From: Megachile rotundata
Taxonomy: Eukaryota; Arthropoda; Insecta; Hymenoptera; Megachilidae
DNA length: 64,000 nucleotides
Direction of reading: 5' to 3'
Assembly: GCF_050947335.1 (NCBI RefSeq)
Contig: NW_027473318.1
Location: 434,001-498,000 of the forward strand
A program made the translations under genes and the position numbers. The notes under the pieces were generated by a model. That model worked only from the letters and a program-made list of their open reading frames with translations, made no database searches and was not told where the DNA came from. Below are positions 1-16,889 of the stretch, in pieces. Every line of letters starts with the position of its first letter. Position 1 is the first letter of the stretch.

Positions 1-1078
1 TCATACAATCACAATCATACTATCACAATCACACAATCACAATCATACAATCACAATCATACCATCACGGTCATACAATCGCAATCATACAATCAGAATC
101 ATACTATCACAATCATACAATCACAATCATACAATCACAATCATACAATCACAATCATGCAATCACAATCATACAATCGCATTCATACAATTACAGTCAT
201 ACTATCGCAATCATACAATCGCAATCATACCATAACAATCATACAGTCACAACCGTACAATCATAATCATACAATCACAATCATGCAATCACAATCATAC
301 AATCGCATTCATACAATCGCAATCATACAATCACAATCATACAATCATAATTATACAATCACAAAAATACAATCATAATCATACAATCACAATCATACAA
401 TCACAATCATACAATCACGGTCATACAATCACAATCTTACAATCACAATCATACTATCACAATGATACAATCACAATCATACAATCACAATCATACAATC
501 ACTATCATACATTCAAAATCATGTAATCACAATCATACAATCACAATCATGCAATCACAATCATTCAATCATAATCATACAATCACAACCATACAATCAC
601 AACCGTACAATCACAATCGTACAATCACAATCGCACAATCACAATCATACAATCACAGTCATACTATCGCAATCATACAATCGCAATCATACCATAACAA
701 TCATACAGTCACAACCGTACAATCATAATCATACAATCACAATCATACAATCATAATCATACAATCACAATCATACAATCGCAATCATACAATCACAATC
801 ATACAATCACAATCATACAATCGCAATCACACAATCACAATCATACAATCACAATCATACTGTCACAATCATACAATCACAATCATACAATCACAATCAT
901 ACTATCGCAATCATACAATCGCAATCATACAATCACAATCATACAATCACAATCATACAATCACAATCATACAATCACAATCGTACAATCGCATTCCTAC
1001 AATTACAATCTCCAAAATACAATCTCCCAAATACAATCATACAATCACAATCATACAATCACAATCATACAATCACAA

Positions 1079-1526
1079 TCATGCAATCACAATCATACAA
1101 TCGCATTCATACAATCGCAATCATACAATCACAATCATACTATCGCAATCATACAATCACAGTCATACAATCACAATCATACAATCACAATCATACAATT
1201 ACAATCATACAATCACAATCATACAATCACAATCATACAATCACAATCATACAATCACAATCATACAATCACAATCATACAATCACAATCATACAATCAC
1301 AATCATGCAATCACAATCATACAATCGCATTCATACAATCGCAATCATACAATCACAATCATACTATCGCAATCATACAATCACAGTCATACAATCACAA
1401 TCATACAATCACAATCATACAATTACAATCATACAATCACAATCATACAATCACAATCATACAATCACAATCATACAATCACAATCATACAATCACAATC
1501 ATACAATCACAATCATACAATCACAA
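1079..1526 (+). repeat. 224-bp local tandem duplication (16 units, two copies)
   Basis: The run from 1079 beginning TCATGCAATC, with GCATTC, TATCGC, CAGTC and AATTACAATC variants in that order, repeats in the same order from 1303. The offset is 224 bp, 16 units. Just outside, the GCATTCCTAC variant at 991 returns at 1579 (588 bp, 42 units), so this end of the window has its own short-range duplications. The right edge is set by period arithmetic, because both copies run into plain consensus units. Confidence 0.8.
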
Positions 1527-1969
1527 TCATACAATCACAATCATACAATCACAATCATACAATCACAATCGTACAATCGCATTCCTACAATTACAATCTC
1601 CAAAATACAATCTCCCAAATACAATCATACAATCACAATCATACAATCACAATCATACAATCACAATCATACATTCAAAATCATGCAATCACAATCATAC
1701 AATCACAATCATGCAATCACAATCATTCAATCATAATCATACAATCACAATCGTACAATCACAATCGCACAACCACAATCGCACAATCACAATCATACAA
1801 TCACAGTCATACAATCACAGTCATACAATCGCAATCATACAATCAATATCATACAATCACAATCATGCAATCACAATCATGCAATCACAATCGTACAATC
1901 GCATTCATACAATCACAAAAATACAATCATAATCATACAATCACAATCATACAATCGCAATCATACAAT

Positions 1970-3190
1970 CACAATCATACAATCATAATCATACAATCAC
2001 AATCATACACTCGCAATTATACAATCACAATCATACCATCACAATCATACAATCACAATCATACAATCATAATCATACAATTACAATCATACATCACAAT
2101 CATACAATCACAATCATACAATCACAATCATACAATCGCAATCACACAATCACAATCATACAATCACAATCATACTGTCACAATCATACAATCACAATCA
2201 TACAATCACAAACATACTATCGCAATCATACAATCGCAATCATACCATCACAATCATACAGTCACAACCGTACAATCATAATCATACAATCACAATCATA
2301 CAATCATAATCATACAATCACAATCATACAATCACAATCGCACAATCACAATCGCACAATCACAATCATACAATCACAGTCATACAATCACAACCATACA
2401 ATCACAATCATACAATCACAATCATACAATCACAATCATACAATCAATATCATACAATCACAATCATACAATCACAATCATACAATCACAATCATGCAAT
2501 CACAATCATACAATCGCATTCATACAATCACAATCATACAATCACAATCGCACAATCGCAATCCTACAATTACAATCTCCAAAATACAATCTCCCAAATA
2601 CAATCATACAATCACAATCATACAATCATAATCATACAATCACAATCATACAATCACAAACATACAATCACGGTCATACAATCACAATCTTACAATCACA
2701 ATCATATTATCACAATCATACAATCACAATCATACAATCACAATCATACAATCACAATCATACAATCACAGTCATACAATCACAATCATTCAATCATAAT
2801 CATACAATCACAATCGTACAATCACGATCGTACAATCACAATCGTACAATCACAATCGCACAATCACAATCGTACAATCACAATCGTACAATCACAATCA
2901 TACAATCATAATCATACAATCACAATCATACAATCACAATCATACAATCACAGTCATACAATCACAATCTTACAATCACAATCATACTATCGCAATCATA
3001 CAATCACAATCATACCATCACAATCATACAATCACAATCATACGATCCCAATCATACAATCACAATCATACAATCATAATCATACAATCACAATCATACA
3101 ATCACAATCATACTATCACGATCATACAATCACGATCGTACAATCACAATCGCACAATCACAATCGCACAATCACAATCATACTATCACA
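1970..3190 (+). repeat. 1.2-kb segment duplicated at 7.20-8.42 kb, copy 1
   Basis: Landmarks recur with a constant offset of 5,235 bp (374 units minus 1): the CACTCGC variant (2.01 and 7.24 kb), the 13-bp unit (2089 and 7324), the TCC cassette (2578 and 7813) and a CACGATCGTAC variant (about 3.13 and 8.36 kb). The missing base is explained by one 13-bp unit crossed between copies. A few point differences, such as CAATTAT versus CAATCAT near 2.01/7.25 kb, make this pair older than the 10.4-kb duplication. Confidence 0.8.
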
Positions 3191-6100
3191 ATCATACAAT
3201 CACAATCATACAATCACAATCATACAATCGCAATCATACAATCGCAATCACACAATCACAATCATACAATCACAATCATACTGTCACAATCATACAATCA
3301 TAATCATACAATCACAATCATACTATCGCAATCATACAATCGCAATCATACCATCACAATCATACAGTCACAACCGTACAATCATAATCATACAATCGCA
3401 ATCATACAATCACAATCATACTATCACAATCATACAATCACAATCATACAATCACAATCATACAATCACAATCATACATTCAAAATCATGCAATCACAAT
3501 CATACAATCACAATCATGCAATCACAATCATTCAATCATAATCATACAATCACAATCGTACAATCACAATCGTACAATCACAATCGTACAATCACAATCG
3601 CACAATCACAATCGCACAATCACAATCATACAATCACAGTCATACAATCGCAATCATACAATCACAATCATACTATCACAATCATACAATCACAATCATA
3701 CAATCACAATCATACAATCACAATCATATAATCAATATCATACAATCACAATCATACAATCACAATCATGCTATCACAATCATACAATCGCATTCATACA
3801 ATCGCAATCATACAATCACAATCATACAATCACAATCATACAATCATAATTATACAATCACAAAAATACAATCATAATCATACAATCACAATCATACAAT
3901 CGCAATCATACAATCACAATCATACTATCACAATCATACAATCATAATCATACAATCACAATCATACAATCACAATCATACAATCACAGTCATACAATCA
4001 CAATCTTACAATCACAATCATACTATCACAATCATACAATCACAATCATACAATCACAATCATACAATCACTATCATACATTCAAAATCATGTAATCACA
4101 ATCATACAATCACAATCATGCAATCACAATCATTCAATCATAATCATACAATCACAACCATACAATCACAACCGTACAATCACAATCGTACAATCACAAT
4201 CGCACAATCACAATCATACAGTCACAGTCATACTATCGCAATCATACAATCGCAATCATACCATCACAATCATACAGTCACAACCGTACAATCATAATCA
4301 TACAATCACAATCATACAATCATAATCATACAATCACAATCATACAATCGCAATCATACAATCACAATCATACAATCACAATCATACAATCGCAATCACA
4401 CAATCACAATCATACAATCACAATCATACTGTCACAATCATACAATCACAATCATACAATCACAATCATACAATCACAATCATACAATCATAATCATACA
4501 ATCACAATCATACAATCGCAATGATACAATCACAATCATACAATCACAATCATACTATCGCAATCATACAATCACAGTCATACAATCACAATCATACAAT
4601 CACAATCATACAATTACAATCATACAATCACAATCATACAATCACAATCATACAATCACAATCATACAATCACAATCATACAATTACAATCATACAATCA
4701 CAATCGTACAATCGCAATCCTACAATTACAATCTCCAAAATACAATCTCCCAAATACAATCATACAATCACAATCATACAATCATAATCATACAATCACA
4801 ATCATACAATCACAATCATACAATCACGGTCATACAATCACAATCTTACAATCACAATCATACTATCACAATCATACAATCACAATCATACAATCACAAT
4901 CATACAATCACTATCATACATTCAAAATCATGCAATCACAATCATACAATCACAATCATACACTCACAATCATACAACCACAATCAGACAATCACAATCA
5001 TACAATCACAATCATACAATCAATATCATACAATCACAATCATACAATCACAATCATGCAATCACAATCATACAATCGCATTCATACAATCGCAATCCTA
5101 CAATCACAATCATAGAATCACAATCATACAATCACAAAAATACAATCATAATCATACAATCACAATCATACAATCACAATCATACAATCACAATCATACA
5201 ATCACAATCATACATTCAAAATCATGCAATCACAATCATACAATCACAATCATGCAATCACAATCATTCAATCATAATCATACAATCACAATCATACAAT
5301 CACAATCGTACAATCACAATCGTACAATCACAATCGCACAATCACAATCGCACAATCACAATCATACAATCACAGTCATACAATCACAATCATACAATCA
5401 CAATCATACTATCACAATCATACAATCACAATCATACAATCACAATCATACAATCACAATCATGCAATCAATATCATACAATCACAATCATACAATCACA
5501 ATCATGCAATCACAATCATACAATCGCATTCATACAATCGCAATCATACAATCACAATCATACAATCACAATCATACAATCACAATCATACAATCATAAT
5601 TATACAATCACAAAAATACAATCATAATTATACAATCACAATCATACAATCGCAATCATACAATCACAATCATACTATCACAATCATACAATCACAATCA
5701 TACAATCACAATCATACAATCACAATCATACATTCAAAATCATGCAATCACAATCATACAATCACAATCATGCAATCACAGTCATTCAATCATAATCATA
5801 CAATCACAATCATACAATCACAATCGTACAATCACAATCGTACAATCACAATCGCACAATCACAATCGCACAATCACAATCATACAATCACAGTCATACA
5901 ATCACAATCATACAATCACAATCATACAATCACAATCATACAATCACAATCATACAATCAATATCATACAATCACAATCATACAATCACAATCATACAAT
6001 CACAATCATGCAATCACAACCATACAATCGCATTCATACAATCGCAATCATACAATCACAATCATACAATCACAATCATACAATCATTATCATACAATCA

Positions 6101-7200
6101 CAAAAATACAATCATAACCGTACAATCACAATCTTACAATCGCAATCATACAATCGCAATCATACAATCACAATCATACTATCACAATCATACAATCACA
6201 ATCATACAATCACAATCATACAATCACAATCATACATTCAAAATCATGCAATCACAATCATACAATCACAATCATGCAATCACAATCATTCAATCACAAT
6301 CATACAATCACAATCATACAATCACAATCGTACAATCACAATCGTACAATCACAATCGCACAATCACAATCGCACAATCACAATCATACACTCACAGTCA
6401 TACAATCACAATCATACAATCACAATCATACTATCACAATCATACAGTCACAATCATACAATCACAATCATACAATCAATATCGTACCATCACAATCATA
6501 CAATCACAATCATGCAATCACAATCATACAATCGCATTCATACAATCGCAATCATACAATCACAATCATACAATCACAATCATACAATCACAATCATACA
6601 ATCACAATCATACAATCACAATCATACAATCACAATCATACAATCACAATCATAAATTCACAATCATACAATCACAATCATACAATCACAATCATACTAC
6701 CACAATCATACAATCACAATCATACAATCACAATCATACAATCACAGTCATACAATCACAATCATACTATCACAATCATACAGTCACAATCATACAATCA
6801 CAATCATACAATCACAATCATACAATCACAATCATACAATCACAATCATACAATCAATATCGTACCATCACAATCATACAATCACAGTCATACAATCACA
6901 ATCTTACAATCACAATCATACTATCACAATCATACAATCACAATCATACAATCACGGTCATACAATCGCAATCATACAATCAGAATCATACTCTCACAAT
7001 CATACAATCACAATCATACAATCACAATCATACAATCACAATCATGCAATCACAATCATAAAATCGCATTCATACAATCGCAATCATACAATCACAATCA
7101 TACAATCACAATCATACAATCACAATCATACAATCACAATCATACAATCACAATCATAAAATCACAATCATACAATCACAATCATACAATCACAATCATA
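3190..7200 (+). repeat. Satellite units between the 1.2-kb copies, with the first [518 + 504] HOR block
   Basis: This stretch holds markers at 3478, 4080, 4920, 5214, 5732 and 6236 and a TCC cassette at 4734. The block from 5214 to about 6.5 kb recurs near 10 kb (offset 4,451 bp from 5770 to 10221), then at 14-15 kb and further on. Beyond 6.5 kb long runs of near-consensus units follow, broken by a rare AAATTC variant near 6654. Nothing other than satellite units is present. Confidence 0.8.
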
Positions 7201-8420
7201 CACTCACAATCATACAACCACAATCATACAATCACAATCATACACTCGCAATCATACAATCACAATCATACCATCACAATCATACAATCACAATCATACA
7301 ATCATAATCATACAATTACAATCATACATCACAATCATACAATCACAATCATACAATCACAATCATACAATCGCAATCACACAATCACAATCATTCAATC
7401 ACAATCATACTGTCACAATCATACAATCACAATCATACAATCACAAACATACTATCGCAATCATACAATCGCAATCATACCATCACAATCATACAGTCAC
7501 AACCGTACAATCATAATCATACAATCACAATCATACAATCATAATCATACAATCACAATCATACAATCACAATCGCACAATCACAATCGCACAATCACAA
7601 TCATACAATCACAGTCATACAATCACAACCATACAATCACAATCATACAATCACAATCATACAATCACAATCATACAATCAATATCATACAATCACAATC
7701 ATACAATCACAATCATACAATCACAATCATGCAATCACAATCATACAATCGCATTCATACAATCACAATCATACAATCACAATCGCACAATCGCAATCCT
7801 ACAATTACAATCTCCAAAATACAATCTCCCAAATACAATCATACAATCACAATCATACAATCATAATCATACAATCACAATCATACAATCACAAACATAC
7901 AATCACGGTCATACAATCACAATCTTACAATCACAATCATATTATCACAATCATACAATCACAATCATACAATCACAATCATACAATCACAATCATACAA
8001 TCACAGCCATACAATCACAATCATTCAATCATAATCATACAATCACAATCATACAATCACGATCGTACAATCACAATCGTACAATCACAATCGCACAATC
8101 ACAATCGTACAATCACAATCGTACAATCACAATCATACAATCATAATCATACAATGACAATCATACAATCACAATCATACAATCACAGTCATACAATCAC
8201 AATCTTACAATCACAATCATACTATCGCAATCATACAATCACAATCATACCATCACAATCATACAATCACAATCATACGATCCCAATCATACAATCACAA
8301 TCATACAATCATAATCATACAATCACAATCATACAATCACAATCATAATATCACAATCATACAATCACGATCGTACAATCACAATCGCACAATCACAATC
8401 GCACAATCACAATCATACTA
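7200..8420 (+). repeat. 1.2-kb segment duplicated from 1.97-3.19 kb, copy 2
   Basis: This is the partner of the 1.97-3.19 kb segment at a constant 5,235-bp offset, with the 13-bp unit at 7324 and the TCC cassette at 7813. Near 8345 it carries a private AATATCAC variant. To the right the sequence passes into an ATGCAATC/ATTCAATC cassette at 8527 that resembles those at 40.6, 45.3 and 53.7 kb. Confidence 0.8.
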
Positions 8421-11400
8421 TCACTATCATACAATCACAATCATACAATCACAATCATACAATCACAATCATACAATCACTATCATACATTCAAAATCAT
8501 GCAATCACAATCATACAATCACAATCATGCAATCACAATCATTCAATCATAATCATACAATCACAACCATACAATCACAACCGTACAATCACAATCGTAC
8601 AATCACAATCGCACAATCACAATCATACAATCACAGTCGTACAATCACAATCATACAATCACAATCATACTATCACAATCATGCAATCACAATCATACAA
8701 TCACAATCATACAATCGCAATCATACAATCACAATCATACAATCACAACCATACAATCACAATCATACAATCACAATAATTCTATCACAATCACACAATC
8801 ACAATCATACAATCACAATCATACAATCACAATCATACAATCACAATCATACAATTACAATCATACAATCGCAATCATACAATCACAATCATACAATCAC
8901 AATCATACTATCACAATCATACAATCACAATAATACAATCGCAATCATACAATCACAATCATACAATCACAAAAATACAATCATAATCATACAATCACAA
9001 TCATACAATCGCAATCATACTATCACAATCATGCAATCACAATCATACAATCACAATCATACAATCGCAATCATACAATCACAATCATACAATCACAACC
9101 ATACAATCACAATCATACAATCACAATAATTCTATCACAATCACACAATCACAATCATACAATCGCAATCATACAATCACAATCATACAATCACAATCAT
9201 ACAATCACAATCATACAATCATAATCATACAATCACAATCATACAATCGCAATCATACAATCACAATCATACAATCACAATCATACTATCGCAATCATAC
9301 AATCACAGTCATACAATCACAATCATACAATCACAATCATACAATTACAATCATACAATCACAATCATACAATCACAATCATACAATCACAATCATACAA
9401 TCAATATCATACAATCACAATTATACAATCACAATCATGCAATCACAATCATACAATCGCATTCATACAATCGCAATCATACAATCACAATCATACAATC
9501 ACAATCATACAATCACAAAAATACAATCATAATCATACAATCACAATCATACAATCACAATCATACAATCACAATCATACATTCAAAATCATGCAATCAC
9601 AATCATACAATCACAATCATGCAATCACAATCATTCAATCATAATCATACAATCACAATCATACAATCACAATCATACAATCATAATCATACAATCACAA
9701 TCATACAATCGCAATCATACAATCACAATCATACAATCACAATCATACAATCACAATCGTACAATCACAATCGTACAATCACAATCGCACAATCACAATC
9801 GCACAATCACAATCATACAATCACAGTCATACAATCACAATCATACAATCACAACCATACTATCACAATCATACAATCACAATAATACAATCGCAATCAT
9901 ACAATCACAATCATACAATCACAAAAATACAATCATAATCATACAATCACAATCATACAATCGCAATCATACAATCGCATTCATACAATCGCAATCATAC
10001 AATCACAATCATACAATCACAATCATACAATCACAATCATACAATCATAATTATACAATCACAAAAATACAATCATAATTATACAATCACAATCATACAA
10101 TCGCAATCATACAATCACAATCATACTATCACAATCATACAATCACAATCATACAATCACAATCATACAATCACAATCATACATTCAAAATCATGCAATC
10201 ACAATCATACAATCACAATCATGCAATCACAGTCATTCAATCATAATCATACAATCACAATCATACAATCACAATCGTACAATCACAATCGTACAATCAC
10301 AATCGCACAATCACAATCGCACAATCACAATCATACAATCACAGTCATACAATCACAATCATACAATCACAATCATACAATCACAATCATACAATCACAA
10401 TCATACAATCAATATCATACAATCACAATCATACAATCACAATCATACAATCACAATCATGCAATCACAACCATAAAATCGCATTCATACAATCGCAATC
10501 ATACAATCACAATCATACAATCACAATCATACAATCATTATCATACAATCACAAAAATACAATCATAACCGTACAATCACAATCTTACAATCGCAATCAT
10601 ACAATCGCAATCATACAATCACAATCATACTATCACAATCATACAATCACAATCATACAATCACAATCATACAATCACAATCATACATTCAAAATCATGC
10701 AATCACAATCATACAATCACAATCATGCAATCACAATCATTCAATCACAATCATACAATCACAATCATACAATCACAATCGTACAATCACAATCGTACAA
10801 TCACAATCGCACAATCACAATCGCACAATCACAATCATACACTCACAGTCATACAATCACAATCATACAATCACAATCATACTATCACAATCATACAGTC
10901 ACAATCATACAATCACAATCATACAATCACAATCATACAATCAATATCGTACCATCACAATCATACAATCACAATCATGCAATCACAATCATACAATCGC
11001 ATTCATACAATCGCAATCATACAATCACAATCATACAATCACAATCATACAATCACAATCATACAATCACAATCATACAATCACAATCATACAATCACAA
11101 TCATACAATCACAATAATAAATTCACAATCATACAATCACAATCATACTATCACAATCATACAATCACAATCATACAATCACAATCATACAATCACAGTC
11201 ATACAATCACAGTCATACAATCACAATCTTACAATCGCAATCATACAATCACAATCATACAATCACAGTCATACAATCACAATCATACTATCACAATCAT
11301 ACAGTCACAATCATACAATCACAATCATACAATCACAATCATACAATCAATATCGTACCATCACAATCATACAATCACAGTCATACAATCACAATCTTAC

Positions 11401-11770
11401 AATCACAATCATACTATCACAATCATACAATCACAATCATGCAATCACAATCATACAATCACAATCGTATATTCAAAATCATGCAATCACAATCAGACAA
11501 TCACAATCATGCAATCACAATCATTCAATCATAATCATACAATCACAAGCGCACAATCACAATCGTACAATCACAATCGCACAATCACAATCATACAATC
11601 ACAGTCATACAATCACAATCATACAATCACAATCATAATATCACAATCATACAATCACAATCATACAATCACAATCATACAATCACGGTCATACAATCGC
11701 AATCATACAATCAGAATCATACTCTCACAATCATACAATCACAATCATACAATCACAATCATACAATCAC
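8420..11770 (+). repeat. Mixed satellite segment with a 40.6-kb-type cassette and a partial HOR block
   Basis: The stretch from 8527 to about 9.13 kb has the same order of variants as those starting at 40612, 45301 and 53658, including AATAATTC and a run of CACAAAAATAC. Markers follow at 9581, 10183, 10687 and 11471. The 504-bp interval 10183-10687 matches the other HOR blocks, but the interval before it is 602 bp, not 518. The 11471 marker is itself mutated (TATATTC). No non-satellite sequence was found. Confidence 0.75.
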
Positions 11771-14700
11771 AATCATGCAATCACAATCATACAATCGCAT
11801 TCATACAATCGCAATCATACAATCACAATCATACAATCACAATCATACTATCGCAATCATACAATCGCAATCATACCATCACAATCATACAGTCACAACC
11901 GTACAATCACAATCATACAATCGCAATCATACAATCACAATCATACTATCACAATCATACAATCACAATCATACAATCACAATCATACAATCACAATCAT
12001 ACATTCAAAATCATGCAATCACAATCATACAATCACAATCATGCAATCACAATCATTCAATCATAATCATACAATCACAATCGTACAATCACAATCGTAC
12101 AATCACAATCGTACAATCACAATCGCACAATCACAATCGCACAATCACAATCATACAATCACAGTCATACAATCGCAATCATACAATCACAATCATACTA
12201 TCACAATCATACAATCACAATCATACAATCACAATCATATAATCAATATCATACAATCGCAATCATACAATCACAATCATGCAATCACAATCATACAATC
12301 GCATTCATACAATCGCAATCATACAATCACAATCATACAATCACAATCATACAATCATAATTATACAGTCACAAAAATACAATCATAATCATACAATCAC
12401 AATCATACAATCGCAATCATACAATCACAATCATACTATCACAATCATACAATCATAATCATACAATCACAATCATACAATCACAATCATACAATCACGG
12501 TCATACAATCACAATCTTACAATCACAATCATACTATCACAATCATACAATCACAATCATACAATCACAATCATACAATCACTATCATACATTCAAAATC
12601 ATGAAATCACAATCATACAATCACAATCATGCAATCACAATCATTCAATCATAATCATACAATCACAACCATACAATCACAACCGTACAATCACAATCGT
12701 ACAATCACAATCGCACAATCACAATCATACAGTCACAGTCATACTATCGCAATCATACAATCGCAATCATACCATCACAATCATACCGTCACAACCGTAC
12801 AATCATAATCATACAATCACAATCATACAATCATAATCATACAATCACAATCATACAATCGCAATCATACAATCACAATCATACAATCACAATCATACAA
12901 TCGCAATCACACAATCACAATCATACAATCACAATCATACTGTCACAATCATACAATCACAATCATACAATCACAATCATACAATCACAATCATACAATC
13001 ATAATCATACAATCACAATCATACAATCGCAATCATACAATCACAATCATACAATCACAATCATACTATCGCAATCATACAATCACAGTCATACAATCAC
13101 AATCATACAATCACAATCATACAATTAGAATCATACAATCACAATCATACAATCACAATCATACAATCACAATCAAACAATCACAATCATACAATTACAA
13201 TCATACAATCACAATCGTACAATCGCAATCCTACAATTACAATCTCCAAAATACAATCTCCCAAATACAATCATACAATCACAATCATACAATCATAATC
13301 AAACAATCACAATCATACAATTACAATCATACAATCACAATCATACAATCGCAATCATACAATCACAATCATACAATCACAATCATACAATCACAATCAT
13401 ACAATCATAATCATACAATCACAATCATACAATCACAATCATACTATCACAATCATACAATCACAATCATACAATCACAATCATACAATCACAATCATAC
13501 ATTCAAAATCATGCAATCACAATCATACAATCACAATCATGCAATCACAATCATTCAATCATAATCATACAATCACAATCGTACAATCACAATCGTACAA
13601 TCACAATCGTACAATCACAATCGCACAATCACAATCGCACAATCACAATCATACAATCACAGTCATACAATCGCAATCATACAATCACAATCATACTATC
13701 ACAATCATACAATCACAATCATACAATCACAATCATATAATCAATATCATACAATCGGAATCATACAATCACAATCATGCAATCACAATCATACAATCGC
13801 TTTCATACAATCGCAATCATACAATCACAATCATACAATCACAATCATACAATCATAATTATACAGTCACAAAAATACAATCATAATCATACAATCACAA
13901 TCGACCATCGCAATCATACAATCACAATCATACTATCACAATCATACAATCATAATCATACAATCACAATCATACAATCACAATCATACAATCACGGTCA
14001 TACAATCACAATCTTACAATCACAATCATACTATCACAATCATACAATCACAATCATACAATCACAAAAATACAATCATAATCATACAATCACAATCATA
14101 CAATCACAATCATACAATCACAATCATACATTCAAAATCATGCAATCACAATCATACAATCACAATCATGCAATCACAATCATTCAATCATAATCATACA
14201 ATCACAATCATACAATCACAATCGTACAATCACAATCGTACAATCACAATCGCACAATCACAATCGCACAATCACAATCATACAATCACAGTCATACAAT
14301 CACAATCATACAATCACAATCATACTATCACAATCATACAATCACAATCATACAATCACAATCATACAATCACAATCATACAATCAATATCATACAATCA
14401 CAATCATACAATCACAATCATGCAATCACAATCATACAATCGCATTCATACAATCGCAATCATACAATCACAATCATACAATCACAATCATACAATCACA
14501 ATCATACAATCATAATTATACAATCACAGAAATACAATCATAATTATACAATCACAATCATACAATCGCAATCATACAATCACAATCATACTATCACAAT
14601 CATACAATCACAATCATACAATCACAATCATACAATCACAATCATACATTCAAAATCATGCAATCACAATCATACAATCACAATCATGCAATCACAGTCA

Positions 14701-16100
14701 TTCAATCATAATCATACAATCACAATCATACAATCACAATCGTACAATCACAATCGTACAATCACAATCGCACAATCACAATCGCACAATCACAATCATA
14801 CAATCACAGTCATACAATCACAATCATATAATCACAATCATACAATCACAATCATACAATCACAATCATACAATCAATATCATACAATCACAATCATAGA
14901 ATCACAATCATACAATCACAATCATGCAATCACAATCATACAATCGCATTCATACAATCGCAATCATACAATCACAATCATACAATCACAATCATACAAT
15001 CATTATCATACAATCACAAAAATACAATCATAACCGTACAATCACAATCTTACAATCGCAATCATACAATCGCAATCATACAATCACAATCATACTATCA
15101 CAATCATACAATCACAATCATACAATCACAATCATACAATCACAATCATACATTCAAAATCATGCAATCACAATCATACAATCACAATCATGCAATCACA
15201 ATCATTCAATCACAATCATACAATCACAATCATACAATCACAATCGTACAATCACAATCGTACAATCACAATCGCACAATCACAATCGCACAATCACAAT
15301 CATACACTCACAGTCATACAATCACAATCATACAATCACAATCATACTATCACAATCATACAGTCACAATCATACAATCACAATCATACAATCACAATCA
15401 TACAATCAATATCGTACCATCACAATCATACAATCACAATCCTGCAATCACAATCATACAATCGCATTCATACAATCGCAATCATACAATCACAATCATA
15501 CAATCACAATCATACAATCACAATCATACAATCACAATCATACAATCACAATCATACAATCACAATCATACAATCACAATCATACAATCACAATCATACT
15601 ATCACAATCATACAATCACAATCATACAATCACAATCATACAATCACAGTCATACAATCACAGTCATACAATCACAATCTTACAATCACAATCATACAAT
15701 CACAATCATACAATCACAGTCATACAATCACAGTCATACAATCACAATCATACTATCACAATCATACAATCACAATCATACAATCACAATCATACAATCG
15801 CAATCATACAATCGCAATCACACAATCACAATCATACAATCACAATCATACTGTCACAATCATACAATCACAATCGTACTGTCACAATCATACAATCACA
15901 ATCATACAATCACAATCATACAATCACAATCATACATTCAAAATCATGCAATCACAATCATACAATCACAATCATGCAATCACAATCATACAATCACAAT
16001 CATACAATCACAATCGTACAATCACAATCGTACAATCACAATCGTACAATCACAATCGCACAATCACAATCGCACAATCACAATCATACAATCACAGTCA
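11770..16100 (+). repeat. 5.12-kb duplication, copy 1
   Basis: From about 11.77 kb the variant order repeats 5,123-5,124 bp downstream: 12041 to 17164, 13539 to 18662, 14168 to 19292, 14686 to 19810. The offset changes from 5,123 (366 units minus 1) to 5,124 (366 units) across a private one-base deletion near 13902, where copy 1 reads TCGACCATCG and copy 2 has a normal unit. One extra unit in copy 2 appears near 20.5 kb. The copies stop matching where the 756-bp duplication starts its second repeat. Confidence 0.85.
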
Positions 16101-16881
16101 TACAATCACAATCATACAATCACAATCATACAATCACAATCATACAATCACAATCATACAATCAATATCGTACCATCACAATCATACAATCACAATCATG
16201 CAATCACAATCATACAATCGCATTCATACAATCGCAATCATACAATCACAATCATACAATCACAATCATACAATCACAATCATACAATCACAATCATACA
16301 ATCACAATCATACAATCACAATCATACAATCACAATCATACAATCACAATCATACTATCACAATCATACAATCACAATCATACAATCACAATCATACAAT
16401 CACAGTCATACAATCACAGTCATACAATCACAATCTTACAATCACAATCATACAATCACAATCATACAATCACAGTCATACAATCACAGTCATACAATCA
16501 CAATCATACTATCACAATCATACAATCACAATCATACAATCACAATCATACAATCGCAATCATACAATCGCAATCACACAATCACAATCATACAATCACA
16601 ATCATACTGTCACAATCATACAATCACAATCGTACTGTCACAATCATACAATCACAATCATACAATCACAATCATACAATCACAATCATACATTCAAAAT
16701 CATGCAATCACAATCATACAATCACAATCATGCAATCACAATCATACAATCACAATCATACAATCACAATCGTACAATCACAATCGTACAATCACAATCG
16801 TACAATCACAATCGCACAATCACAATCGCACAATCACAATCATACAATCACAGTCATACAATCACAATCATACAATCACAA
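15370..16881 (+). repeat. 756-bp tandem duplication (54 units, two copies)
   Basis: The ATCGTACCAT variant at 15411 recurs at 16167, the marker at 15936 recurs at 16692, and the CGTACTGTC variants between them repeat in order, all 756 bp apart. One visible difference is CCTGC near 15441 in the first copy against CATGC in the second. Copy 1 is about 15370-16125 and copy 2 about 16126-16881. The related 20.5-21.2, 22.6-23.3 and 31-33 kb segments have only one copy, so this doubling is local and recent. Confidence 0.85.
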
Positions 16882-16889
16882 TCATACAA

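Noticed and set aside
2820..2840. CGATCG and GATCGTAC palindromes as regulatory sites
   Set aside because: They arise from adjacent A-to-G variants of the ordinary unit, recur at scattered places (for example 8.36, 25.6 and 55.7 kb) and have no gene nearby.
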